Positions 37,753 through 49,523 of a DNA stretch of 64,000 nt are shown here, one piece after another; within the stretch, counting starts at the first letter, position 1; each line of letters opens with the position of its first letter. The notes beneath the pieces are model-generated. The model had not been told where the DNA came from and made no database searches. It saw only the letters and a list, made by a program, of their open reading frames with translations. The position numbers and the translations under genes are program-made. Source of the stretch: Panagrolaimus kolymaensis (lineage: Eukaryota > Nematoda > Chromadorea > Rhabditida > Panagrolaimidae); the NCBI GenBank assembly GCA_028622995.1, contig JAJQJQ010000007.1, forward strand, positions 434,001 through 498,000. Reading direction: 5' to 3'.

Positions 37753-39808
37753 ATGAGGTTGTTTAGGAATAGTCCCTCATTTGCCAAATCTTCATCCATT
37801 TTTATATTGTTATTAATCACTATTTTTATTGAATTTACTGAATCCGTGGTGGATCGAAAAGTTACTAAAGATGTTAGAACAGTGATAGGAGCAGATGGAA
37901 AAATGAAACGAAAAACTTATATTCGAACTTGTAAGTTTAAAAATTTTATTTTTGAATGCTATTTTTCTTTACGGATATTTTTTTTTCTACTTTGCACTTT
38001 AACATCAGCATTTTCTCGGGGACTATTTGCTTTCACTTTTTTTCATTTGATTTCATTGATAACACGTGAAAAAAAGAAAAGTAGCGGGAATACTTAAAAG
38101 CAATCAATAATAAGAAAGCTTTTTAAAACTTTCATTTTTTCACAAATATAAAAATTGAAATTAAAAAGTTTGAACAAATTAAAAACATAAACTCCAAACT
38201 TTAAAAATATTTAAATATTCTGACTTGTTTAATTTTCTAACACAAGCTTTTTTTCACTAACACATACTAACTTTAGCTTTACTAAATACTGAACCAACAT
38301 TTTCTTCTTCTTTTGAACAAACTGAAGATGATGAAGCCAATGTCATTCTTCTTGATGATTCAGGAGAACAACAAGGAGAAGGAGAAGCAATCTATGAAGT
38401 TCTTCCAAATACTTCAGATGAAGTACATTTTAAGGGTTTGATTAATTTATTAATTTTCAAGTCATACCTTTGTTATTTTTATCCTTCAACCAAACTTTTA
38501 TCCAAAATAATATCTTTGTTTCTTCCCTAAATTTTTTTGTTCCATTTTTATCCAAGCAATCTTACTTTTTTATGTCCCTTATAATTTTTGCTTCCGTTTT
38601 TTCTTTTTTCTATAAATTTGTGACTCTACTCTCAATTGAAACTACTACCATCCAATTTCCTTTTTTTTTTTACCAAAAAAGTGAATATTATTTTACAATT
38701 GTTTACTTTTGATGTTTGAGAAGTTCGTTGGCTTTTTTGTGAAGTCTTTTATTTTTATTGTTTTGTTTGAAAGAAAAGAAATAAGTGCACCAACCATTTT
38801 AAGATACTTCCTTGAAGAAAAAAAGAGAGAGGTTAAGATAAATTGATTTTTACTCGAGAAAATTTGTGATTGATTGAGTCTTTATAGGAAAAAAGCGATG
38901 ATTAGAGTAGATAGCCATTAGAAGGTATAAGGGTTGTTAAAAACGTGAAAATAATGAGAGCAAAAAAAATTAATATTAGTGCAAAACAAATTGTGCTTCA
39001 AAAAATTCGAAACCCTTGATTTTATAGGACGTTTTGGCTTTTGACCTTTAGCTCCCCGATGCGATTTAAAAAAATAATAAAATTTATTTTTACTAAACTT
39101 GGAAAGATACAAATTGGTTAGACAAAACCAAAAACCACCCTCAATGTAAAAACCTATATTTTTTAACTATTAAAGCTTCTTCTTTTTTTCAAACAACCAT
39201 TACAAGAAGAAGAAAAAAGCCAATTTAGTTAATGACTCATTTATGCTTTGAAACATGACTGACTCTCGCCTTTTTGATTTTTAATGCAACCTAAAAACAA
39301 CAAAAACCCCAAAAAAAATTCTTCATCAATTACTCCTCTTTTTTTTCATGTTGCAAAATGTCAAACCATCCAAGAGAATAAAAAAGTAATATTTTTTGAT
39401 GCACTTAAAATTTGATTTTCCTTATTTAATACTTTTTTCTTTCTTACCCGCCCAAATTCCATATTTGTGGATGGATGGATGCTTAAGAAAACAAAATCAT
39501 TTTCGTTTTGCAAATAACAAAAATATACACACGCAAAGAGAACAACGGTTCCATATTCTTTTTTTCCTTGAAACTCAAAAAAAAAGCTTTTCGTATTTTT
39601 TTATATTAAAAAAAGGCGAACGAAAAGCACACGAAATAAAAAATATTGTTTGTTTGTAAGCTGTGTTTTTTATTTTATTTTTTTGAACTTGTCTCTTCTT
39701 TCTTCGACAACGACGATTTTTTTTTTACTTTTTTTATTGTTAACAGAAACGATAACAGATGTTTTGGAATCAAGCCCATGTCGATGGCAGCAGTGGAAGA
39801 GATTTTGA
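37753..39808 (+). CDS. Signal-peptide acidic protein, or alternative 5' exons of let-23
   Basis: Three exons (37753-37930, 38277-38435, 39747-39808) join in phase 1 to 132 aa. A TTTCAG acceptor ends at 37741, 11 bp before the ATG. Residues about 13-32 are a hydrophobic signal-like segment (Ile-Phe-Ile-Leu-Leu-Leu-Ile-Thr). A basic stretch follows, then a strongly acidic Glu/Asp-rich region in exon 2, and a short last exon ending Pro-Cys-Arg-Trp-Gln-Gln-Trp-Lys-Arg-Phe. The stop is only 82 bp before the let-23 ATG, with no AATAAA and no splice acceptor between. The exon 2 donor (GTTTGA, phase 1) is compatible with let-23 exon 2 (40541), so these exons may instead provide an alternative LET-23 N-terminus. 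The exon sequences look coding; the gene model is uncertain. Confidence 0.5.
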
Positions 39809-39890
39809 TGAACTCAAATGAATGATTTTGACAACCGTGAAAACTTTGTCACATTAAAAAAAACAAACATTGGTTTTTTTGTTTTGATAA

Positions 39891-42800
39891 ATGGATTATC
39901 AGCAGCAACAAATTTTTTTGATTTTTATATTTATTTTTCTTTCTTCTAAAATTGTTGCGGAAACTGAAATCAGCGAAGAATATGATGAAACTCAAGAACC
40001 TGAAGATGTTGAATTTGTTGGACCCGATGAAGTAACGCCTCGAAGTGATGATTCGTCTCGTGGACGATCTTCACGATGTGTTGAAGGTCCAATTGGATGT
40101 GGTAGGGAATATTTTAATTTCTCGATTAGCATTATTTAACTTTGCTTTTTTATAGTTTTAAAATTTTTTTGGAATAGTTTGCTCTCCTTTTTTTGTGTTT
40201 ACGAAAATGCTTATCAATATATCTTTCTTTCTTTTTAAATATTGATTTTGTCACGTATTCGTGATATGTATACAAAAACAAGCAATATAGCTTGCAAACC
40301 AATGTCTAAACATTCATCTGATTTTCTTTTGACTTAATTTGATTATGTTTCTAACCCAAAAACCACCACCTTTAAAAAATATAACTCGCTTTTGGCAATA
40401 ATTTCAAGTTTATTCTTTGCTTGCTTTTTTTGTTATGTTGTGTTTGTGTATGATTTTTCAAATCATTCCTTTTTTGTGTTTTATCCTACTATTTTTCATT
40501 CCTTTTTTTAGTCCTTTAATCATTTTTCAACAATTTTTAGATTGTGCTGGTTCCACAAATGGTCCAAATTTAATTTCAACTCATTATAAATCTCATTATC
40601 ATAGATTAGCAAAATATTATGAAAATTGTACGGTTATTACGGGTAATTTAGAAATCACACATATAAATCCAGATGAAATTTATGAAGTTGATAAAAAATA
40701 TGAGCGAACTGAAAATGGTTCCATTTATCGAAGGAAACCGTTTTGGTTTTTACAAAATATTCAAGAAATTAGTGGATATTTATTAATTTTTTATGTCGAT
40801 ACTGAAACATTGAGCTTGCCAAGTTTAAAAATTATTCGTGGAAGGCATTTATTTGAAGGCAATGGACTCAATGTGGGAAGGAATAATATTCGATATTTAA
40901 AAATGCCTCGATTGAGAAGTAAGTTATTATTTTTTTGATTTTGCATTTTTTCGATCGTTTCACAACTAAAATTTAATTATTGCGGTGATTTTGAGAAAAC
41001 TGTTATTCTGCTATTATGTTTTTAGGCGTTTTAAAAGGCAGCATCACGATTCAAGCAAGCACTCGCAAACCTCCATGTTACTTATTGAATTCCGTTGATT
41101 TTACTCATCTCAAAGGCGATCCCAATGCAAATGTAACGATTGAAGGAAAAATGGAAAGTAATTGCACATCAAAAGATAGTATTTGTCATTCAAGTTGTAA
41201 AGGACATTGTTATGGCCCTGATCGAAGAGATTGTCAAGAACGTAAGCCATCCAAGTTTTTTTAAAGAAGTTAAAAGTCCTTACTTTACTTTTTAGTTTAT
41301 AAAGTTGATTGCCCAAGTGGATGTGATTCATGTTTCACGGATAAAAGCAATAGAAAACATTGTTGTCATTCTGAATGCGCAGCGGGTTGCACTGGACTTG
41401 GCCCAGATCATTGTGTAACATGCAGGAATTTTTTACAAGATGGCCAATGCGTTCCTGAATGCAATGGTTTAGTAAAATATGATAAAGAGCAATCAAAAAT
41501 CGTTCAACGAGATAAAAATGATATTCGATATTTTTATGAATCATATTGCGTTAAAGAATGCCCGGATAAAACTTTGATAGAAGGAAAGTATTGTGTTGTT
41601 GCGTGCAAAGAAGGACATTATCGAAATGTGGATATTGATCGAAGAAAATGTATTCCATGTGATGGTCCATGTCCTAAAGGTATGTTGTTAGCGTAATGAA
41701 AATTAAACTAAAGCTATAAATCTGCATTTTTTTAGTTTGCAAAATAAATGATTCTCTCACCATTGATACTCTCAAAACTTTAGTAAATTGTTCAGAAATT
41801 GATGGAAATCTTGAACTTCTAAACCATCTTTTTGAAGATCATGCTTTTTATCCACATCTTTTAAATAATCTTAAAACCATCAGAATTGTAACTGGTTATG
41901 TTATGATTGATGGTGGAGGAATGGAACATAAAAATAAACCAACGAATTTAAAATTTTTGGAAAATTTAAAAATTATTGAAGGTCGAAATATTTATGTTCG
42001 CTATGCTTTGGTTGTTCAAGGATTAACAAATTTAACTGAACTTGGCTTTCGAAAATTACAAAAAATCAGCGAAGGCCAAGTTGCTTTTCTCAATAATTCT
42101 CAATTATGTTTTGGTGAAAAAGTTGATTGGAAAATGATTGGTGTGGATAATCTTGTTTTTAAAAATAACGCAGTCAAAGAACTGTGTGGTAAGTTTCTAA
42201 TTAAATTTTGAGCTTAAACTAGTAAATTATTGGTTATATTTTTTAGCCACTAAAGATTATCATTGTGACCGAACTTGTGATCCAGATAAAGGTTGCTGGG
42301 GTAAAGGTCCATTTCAATGCCTTCAATGCAAGCATTTCGCGAAAGAGGAAGAATGTGTAAATACTTGTGAAGAAGATGATGGCCTTTATCGAGTTGGAAA
42401 AAATCAATGCAAACGATGTGATCGAGAATGTCGAACTTGTTATGGCCCAACTGCATATGATTGTAAAAGTTGCATGCATTTTCGTCATGAAGATGTTGAT
42501 AATGCAAGATTTCATTGTGTGGAAGCATGCCCAAATAGCACTTACACATTCAAAAATGATTGCTTTCCGTGTCATGATAATTGCTACGAACATGGTTGCA
42601 ATGGAGCTGATAATAGATTAGGTTCAGGTTGCAAGAAATGTCGATATGGTGTTAATACTGGAAATGAAGTAAGTTTTCTAATGCGAGAAACTAATAAGAA
42701 ATTTTATTAAATAAATCAATAAAAAATTCTTTGTTTTAGATTCAATGTCTCGCTGGTGCTAGTGTTAAAAGCGCCTGCCAAGGTTGGGATGGTTATTACC

Positions 42801-45260
42801 CAGATCTCCCTTCATTAACGGATATTGAAGATGGAGAATGTCGAAAATGTCGTGAAGAATGTAAACAATGCATAAATTGGAATACATGCACCGAATGCAA
42901 ATATTATAATTTAGTTCCATTTAATGAAACTAATACCCTTGTTTCATGCGTAATGAATTGTGGAGAGTTAGCATAACTTTTTCAACTAAATTTTAACTTC
43001 ACAAAATATTAACTTTTAGTGGCAATCGAAAATTATTTCCACCACTTGGTAAAAGAGTTGGTGTATGTCAACAATGCCATCCACTTTGTGATACAACTAA
43101 AACGTGCACAGGTACTTCGGAATTTGATTGTGAAAGATGTAAATATGCTGGAATTCAAAAATTAACGGGGTTTGAATGTGTTAAAAATTGCCCAAATAGT
43201 CATCCATATTTATATGAAAATTTTTGTCATGAATACGACATTGAAACTGAAGAACGAAATAAGTAAGAATTTTGAATTTTTTTTTGTGAAACTTAAAGTT
43301 ATATTAATGTATTACTTTTAGAAAATTGTTATTTTTTGGAATAGTTATCCTTGTTATTTCAATATTTGGTTGCATTGTATTTGTAAGTTTCATTTAAGTT
43401 ATTTTGTTTCCCAAAAAATCATTCATTTTAGTTCCTTGTTTCTCGATGCACTCGATATCGCAAAAAGTTTGAACAAGAGCAGCAATTGCATTTACCTGAA
43501 ATCCCTGAATACGATAAAAATGCCCTCACTCGTCGACCAAATATGAATCGACTCAATGTCATTACTCGAAGTCAACTTGATTGTGATAAGAAAAAAATTC
43601 TTGGCACTGGTGCTTTTGGTACTGTGTTTGCTGGAATTTATAAAGTTAAAGATGCCAAATTAAAAGAAATTCGAATTCCTGTGGCTATAAAGGAAATCAA
43701 AATGGATTCCTCAGCTTCATGGAGCACCGAATCTGAAATGATTGAAGAAGCCACAATTATGGCTTCCCTCGATCATGAACACTTACTTCGACTTGTTGGA
43801 ATTTGTTTTGTTGATGGAGTAAAACTTATTACTGTGCTTCGTCCAATGGGATGTTTGAGAGATTTTTTAATTACTAATGCCAATTGTCTTGGAGCAAGGG
43901 ACTTAATACTTTATTGTTATCAAATTTGTTCAGCAATGGAATATTTAACTCGGCATAAAATTGTCCATTGTGATTTAGCTGCAAGAAATGTGTTGATGAG
44001 AAAAAACAATCATATTGAAGTCACTGATTTTGGTTTAGCAAAAATGTTGGAAGGTAGCAATTCAGCCGTTGCAGGTGCTAAAGTTCCATTCAAATGGGTT
44101 CCATTAGAATGTTTAATTCCAAGAGGAGAATTTTCTGAAGCTAGTGATGTTTGGGCATTTGGTAATATTATTATTTTTTTGCGCTGATATCCAGTGTAAC
44201 AATGATTCGTTTTTAGGTGTAACATGTTGGGAAATAATTACATATGGTGCAACACCTTACAGAGAAGAACATATTCAAAAAGGGGATGATATGTATAGAT
44301 TCCTCAAAGATGGGCACAGATTAAAACAGCCATCCAATTGCGGTGTGCAACTTCATGGAACTTTAATTTCATGTAAGCTTCCTCCTTCTAATTAGTTCCA
44401 TCAAATATCTTAATTTTAGGCTGGTCTGAAAACCCTGCCTCAAGACCTCATTTTATTGATTTGAAAGAAACTTTCCTTAAATATTGCAAAGTTCCAACTG
44501 AATATATTCAAGATCGACATATCACTCAAAGAATGGATTCTTTTGTTGGTTCGGAAGAACAACAAAGGCAACAAATTCAGCGATTGTTAAGTTTAACAGA
44601 TTCGGCAATGGGTGGAGATGAAGAAATATATACTGATCAAAATGGATTCCAAATTGTTTTTAATCCTATGAATCTTGATAGTCCACGACCCATGGCGGTA
44701 AGATTCCGTTTCATCTTTTCTTTTATCGTTGTTCTTCTCAAGGTTTTGCGAGTTTAAAAAATACCTGTTTTTAGATTTCCAAAAAGCGCCACTCCAGTTC
44801 CGCTTCAAGTCGATACAAATCTGATCCAATGCGAAGTTATCAATCGAATACCATTGATACTCGCTTGACGGAAGTGGATACAGATGATGAAAATTATCTC
44901 GTTCCAAATAGTGCTGAAATTGTTAAACTTGATCCAAATGGATGCAAATATACTAAAGTCAATGTTCCCATTAATGCTAATAATATTCCAAGGACACCTG
45001 AAGCTCAACAAAAACATTTGTATCAAAATGATGGTGTTGGCGAAATTACTACAGAATATTTAAATGTTGATGAAACTACAACGGAAGAAGATGAAGTAGC
45101 TTTTACATATCCTGAAATTAAACAACAACCACAACCACAATCTCAAAATCAAAATTCGTCATCTAAAAATGGGAGCATATCTGAAGCTTCTCCACTGCCA
45201 TTAACGGTAACTAATATTCCCAACGATGCTTACATAAATCAAGCTGAAAGTGTCGTTTGA
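39891..45260 (+). CDS. let-23: EGF receptor tyrosine kinase LET-23
   Basis: Thirteen exons (39891-40101, 40541-40918, 41026-41241, 41296-41679, 41736-42188, 42247-42668, 42740-42966, 43020-43262, 43322-43382, 43432-44161, 44217-44372, 44420-44697, 44775-45260) splice in frame to 1414 aa; C. elegans LET-23 is about 1320. The order is: signal peptide, acidic linker, L1 (about 72-195), furin-like Cys-rich (196-395), L2 (396-547), long second Cys-rich region (548-840), TM (about 846-865), kinase (about 920-1185) and tail. The kinase has GTGAFG (923-928), Lys952, Glu971 and DFG 1064-1066, but the catalytic loop reads His-Cys-Asp (1044-1046). The tail has YxN sites (Tyr1336, Tyr1348) suited to GRB2/SEM-5 and ends Glu-Ser-Val-Val, a class I PDZ ligand. 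AATAAA lies near 45292. Confidence 0.95.
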
Positions 45261-45498
45261 AAGACATCAATCGTGAAATACAAAAATTCTAAATAAAAAA
45301 ATCCCATAATTATGCTTTATTATTACTTAATTAATTTATACATATATGTAAATATTTTCGAGATTTTCGTTTTTTGTGGAAGTTGGATAATTTAATTTAC
45401 CCGTGAAAAACTTTTTAAACTTTCTATTTTTTTATTTCTAATATTTTTGTTTCTGTTTAAAATAAAAAGAAAGCAAAAAAATAAATAAATAATATAAA

Positions 45499-46253
45499 TT
45501 AACTATCAAAAAACCGCATTATTTCATTCTCAATAAAGAGTATTTTATGAATTTGAAATATTTCTAATGGATAAAATAAAAAATAATTTAATACAATTGA
45601 CATTAAAGTGGCGATAAATAATACTATTTCTCTTGCTATGGTAGATTCCCTTTTTACAAAAAGTGCAAAAGTAATTAATGAAGAAATAATTAAATATGGA
45701 TGATAAATTTGGCCGATTTGCTTTATAAAATTTATGTATGATTCAAGATTTTCCAATGCACATTCATGGTAGATGAAATTTTGGGATTTTAATAACTTTG
45801 ATATCTCTGTGCAATCACAATGATGATTGATGGTGGCAATGCACTTCTTAATTAAAAATTTTTAGCGCTCGTTGCTTCTGATAAAAATAAACTTACTTGG
45901 TTCTGCTCAATATTTGTGTTTCGAAGATTTAAATATTCATCCAATGGAATTATGCCAGTTTCATTGCAAGTTTGCAAAAAAGTATTAATTTTATAAGGGT
46001 TGAAAGAGGAAAATACTAGGATAAAATTAACTAACAAAATACACAAAACTGAATAAATTAATGGTAAAATGAATGCTAAACATACTTTAGTTTCAAACCA
46101 CTCCTAAAAAATTATGCAAAGGTTAAGTTATGGCGATTAGCCAAATTTTCGAAGAGAAAAACTAACTTTTTCATTTGATGAAGGTCGGCAATAAAAGGAA
46201 GCATGTCCAAATATCATTACTTTATAAGAATATTCAAACGTTATCAATTGCAT
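45499..46253 (-). CDS. Orphan multi-pass membrane protein
   Basis: Three exons (46253-46167, 46103-45897, 45846-45499), all phase 0, give 213 aa. A 45-residue N-terminal part leads into TM1 (about 38-62). A roughly 75-residue hydrophilic loop with about six Cys, including a Cys-Asp-Cys, follows, then two TM segments (about 145-165 and 170-190). With one N-terminal TM, a Cys-bearing loop and two later TMs it recalls tetraspanin-like layouts, but there is no CCG motif and the family is not recognised. The donors are GTTAGT and GTAAGT; the last acceptor (TTAATTAAG) is weak, so the boundary at 45846 is less certain. It converges tail-to-tail on let-23 with 238 bp between stops. Confidence 0.62.
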
Positions 46254-46306
46254 GCATATTGCAAAAAAATTCAGCAATGAAACATTCAAAATTTTCGTGT
46301 TGAAAG

Positions 46307-46510
46307 TAGGGTTGTCAAAAAAGATTTCCCGGGAAATTCCCGGGAAATTTCCCGCTACAAACCCTTACAAAGTTTCACAAAGTCTAACAAAGTTCTACAA
46401 AAGTTGCTATAACTTTGTTAAACTTTGTAAGACTTTGTGAAGGTTTGTAGCGGGAAAATTCCCGGGAAATTTCCCCATTTTCCCATTTCCCGGGAAATTC
46501 GACAACCCTA
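46307..46510. mobile_element. hAT-like MITE, 204 bp, with 8-bp target duplication
   Basis: The terminal inverted repeats are TAGGGTTGTC at the left and GACAACCCTA at the right. They are flanked on both sides by an identical 8-bp GTTGAAAG (46299-46306 and 46511-46518). The interior is itself palindromic: CCCGGGAAATT blocks near both ends and CTACAAACC...GGTTTGTAG around an inverted centre, so the whole element could fold into one long hairpin. An 8-bp duplication with TAG-starting termini is characteristic of the hAT superfamily. It carries no transposase, so it is a non-autonomous MITE. The intact duplication suggests a fairly young insertion. Confidence 0.88.
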
Positions 46511-46518
46511 GTTGAAAG

Positions 46519-47579
46519 TGAGCGCGCGTTCTAATTTTTGAAATCAACCGAAAATGTTGCAAACTTTTTTATGCAAATATTTGAAGAATGCTTTTAGAAA
46601 GTTTTTGATGTAAAATTTTTTATATTTAGATAATCAAAAATAATGGTGAAGCCCATATATCCAACATGTGTTGTTATTGTTTTTGCTCATATTTTTAACT
46701 AAATTTAAGCTGCTTTTTTGAAAAGTGGCATCAATAGCATGTAGGCATTTAAAAAATTATGAATTGCATTTATTTACGAATCTTCGTTGCTGTGTGATTT
46801 AAAATATTTCCAAATATTCCGAACTTTTTTTATAATTTTTGAAGCCATTTGTTAATAAATATGCAGCTTTAAAAAGGGCAATACTCTTTTGATTTTTGGG
46901 GCTTCTTAAAAAATATGGACAGAGTGGCGAAAAATTCACGCAAAAATTAAGCTTTTTAGAATTATTAGTTTTTATTTTGACTACTTGCGGTAAAAATTAA
47001 TTATAAAACAGATTAAAATGTAATTGTACAGTAAAGCCATTTAAAAAAAGCACAAATTTCTCCTAGATAATAACCCCGAAGTACGCAAATATATGTGTTT
47101 TATTTTGAAGCCAACGATGGATTTAAAATAATTTCTTTAAGTTAAGGAAGAGCAAAAAATAAATTTATGTGGTAGCAGCGGATAGTTAGGCTTTTTGTTT
47201 GAGCTGCAACAATATTCAAACTTTTATTATAATTAAATGGAAGCTAACAAATGATCCATTCAAAAAATAAAAGTTTAATAGTTAAAGGCGCACTGAATCT
47301 AATTTTCCCAATGAACGTTTCCATATATAAATAAAGATAAATTTTTGAGCTCTCCAAACGCATTTACCGCTTCAAAAATGTGTGATAAAAATTTAAAATA
47401 ATTAATGTTGTCAAGCTGCTAATTATGTTGCTTTAACATTGCAACGAAACGTTCAACAATTTTTGCAGAAAATATATGGAAAGGCATGGGCGGAGAAAAA
47501 TAGTAGAAAAATTTTGTTTACTTTTTTTTCTGAGCTTCCACTTCCTCCAATAATTTGCAGCAAATTTTTGTATGCGCAA
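46519..47579. other. Intergenic AT-rich stretch
   Basis: About 1 kb with no coding exon, RNA gene or repeat that I can support. Homopolymer runs are shorter than in the large deserts. Confidence 0.4.
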
Positions 47580-48472
47580 TTACTTTTTAATCATAGTACT
47601 TGAAAGGTATCCTTCGTTTATCAAATTTTGTATTTCTTCTGATCTTTCAAAACGTGGTCTTCCTTTGTTTGTTACTGGGCCTCGAATCATATTACGGGCT
47701 TTAGCTTCAGCTTGTCTGTTGGTCGGCATCTGTCGACCAGACATAAATGATTCATTTTCTTTAAATTGAGTTACAGCACCATATGGGGTTCTGGTATGAA
47801 GCAAAGATCCCAAATCGGAAGATGTTGAGGGAAGAATTCTTTGTTTCTTAGGTGGGGAAGGCAAAATAAAATCAACAGCAACTTCATAAACAATAACAAC
47901 GAAGGTTCCAGGGCGAGGGATTTTGTTTTCAGTTACAGAAAAAATTCTTCTTTTAATTTGTTTGATGAATTTTGGATGCTTTATTGAAGTCATTTTAGCA
48001 GAATATTCAGCATCTTTCTTTGTTGAAGTAGTTGCTTTGTATCCACCGTTTTTTCGATATAAATAAACAGTATCACAATTGGCTTTTTTTCCATTTGTAT
48101 TCCATGGACTTAAAGAATTGACGTTGAGATCATCAATATTTCTTACAAATTGTCCATCAATAATACATTGATAAATTCCTTTTTTATTTGGGGGATTCAT
48201 AGGAGCTTCATTTAATACTACTTTGTTATTGTTTCTAAAAAAGAATCATCACAATTTAGCCGAATGCTTAAATAAACTAACCTTTCATGGATATTAAACA
48301 CACTTAACATGCATTCAGTCAAATCATATTTTTCAACTTTCTCATAATCATCATTAACACCCAAAGAATGAAAAGAAGATAGCAAAGATTCATCATCACC
48401 ATTAACGGGCGAACCATTTAGTGATTCAAACATACGATCACCAGAGATATCTTCAGAAACTGCACGATGCAT
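47580..48472 (-). CDS. Orphan soluble protein, basic
   Basis: Two exons (48472-48282, 48234-47580) join in phase 2 (donor GTTAGT, acceptor TTTTTTAG) to give 281 aa. The first exon is acidic with Asp/Glu/Ser clusters. The second starts with a compact-looking part containing two Cys (in Tyr-Gln-Cys and Asn-Cys-Asp), Trp and several Tyr. Then come a basic Lys/Arg-rich segment, a hydrophobic strand (Phe-Val-Val-Ile-Val-Tyr-Glu-Val) and a Pro/Lys stretch that could be a nuclear localisation signal (Pro-Pro-Lys-Lys-Gln-Arg). No signal peptide or TM is seen. I do not recognise the family; it may be lineage-specific. The start at 48472 is the first ATG in frame. Confidence 0.68.
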
Positions 48473-48610
48473 ATTTACCAAAAATAAAAATAATAAGAAT
48501 AATAGAAAATTCTAACGATCAATAAAATATATCAGAAGCGAAGAGAAGATAATGAAATTCAGATCCACTGGAAGTATAGTGATTGGTTTCTGATTATTGA
48601 TTTCTGATTA

Positions 48611-48793
48611 TTGCCTCTAATAAAAAATAATAAAGAAAATATAAAAGGTGTCAATAAAGCCTTTGTGATAAATCGAATAACTTCGCGATCATCATTCAAG
48701 GAAAGGGCTTACATAAATGGTGAAAAAAATGTTAAAGGCGCAATCAATATGCGTTTGCGGGAAATCAAACAAATTAATGGTGAGAATAAATGA
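48611..48793 (+). pseudogene. Possible gene remnant or unassigned exon
   Basis: An open plus-strand frame of 60 codons that lacks an ATG at its start yet has balanced, protein-like composition (Lys/Asn/Arg/Ile, no homopolymers) and ends in TGA. It lies between two divergent orphan genes. Neither a clear acceptor nor a family is visible, so it may be a decayed exon. Confidence 0.25.
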
Positions 48794-48909
48794 TTTCACC
48801 TTTCTTTAAGAATTTATTAATATTTATTTTATGCTGCTCTTTGAAAGCAAATTTATTGGATATAGTTAGTCGAATATTTTTTCTTTCAAATATTTATTTA
48901 CTCTGAAAA

Positions 48910-49486
48910 ATGGCAGAAGCTTTTGAATTTATTACTAATTGCTTAAAACAAAGAATTGAAAAAACCGAAGCTTCAAACAAATCACTCAGTTTCCGAATTA
49001 AGCCGTCAAAGAATTGGCAGAAACTTTTGAATAAGCATTTATGCATTGTACGTTAATTTTTATTTTTATTATAGTTAGTATTTTTTTACAGGAAGTAAAT
49101 AATACATATACTACACCTCCTCAAACTTACCATGAACTCCTTGCTCATCTTGAAAAACGAAAATGGTGTAAAGAGAGTTTTATTTGTATTGTAAGAAAAA
49201 TTGGTGAAGAAACAAGAATTGCCTCTATTATTACCACATGTATTGATTTTAAAGATTTGGATAAAGCGAAGGAAGTAAGTCCAGTCCCATATGCTTTGTG
49301 TTTACTAAAATATAAAATAATTTTAAGATTTGCCCTTTATTTATCGAAGTTGGAAATAGCTCTACTAATTACGCTATTAAACAAGCTGGAAAAATCGTAA
49401 CAAAGAATTTTTGGAAACCCGTTCAAAAAGCTTCTTTTGTATTGGCTAAAGAAGTTAAGGTAGTTAATTTTGTATGCGAAAGCTAA
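48910..49486 (+). CDS. Small orphan protein
   Basis: Three exons (48910-49047, 49092-49274, 49328-49486), all phase 0, give 159 aa. The introns are 44 and 53 bp with GTACGT/TTACAG and GTAAGT/TTTAAG borders. The protein is mixed charged and helical-looking, with Cys at a few positions and an Arg-Lys-Ile-Gly-Glu-Glu-Thr-Arg segment; it has no signal peptide or TM. The third exon runs past a possible GTAGTT donor to a TAA at 49484-49486, so the last eight residues could be replaced if that donor is used. No family was recognised. The ATG context is AAAAATGGC. Confidence 0.55.
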
Positions 49487-49523
49487 TTATTTTTGTTGTT
49501 GTTTATATATTTTATTGTTATAC

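Noticed and set aside
37614..37820. Minus-strand frame opposite the signal-peptide exon
   Set aside because: The plus strand has acceptor, signal peptide and phase-matched downstream exons; the antisense frame has none.
39759..39821. Short upstream open frame (starting Met-Phe-Trp-Asn) before let-23
   Set aside because: The exon frame ending Trp-Gln-Gln-Trp-Lys-Arg-Phe is phase-compatible with two upstream exons; the uORF reading cannot be excluded but has less support.
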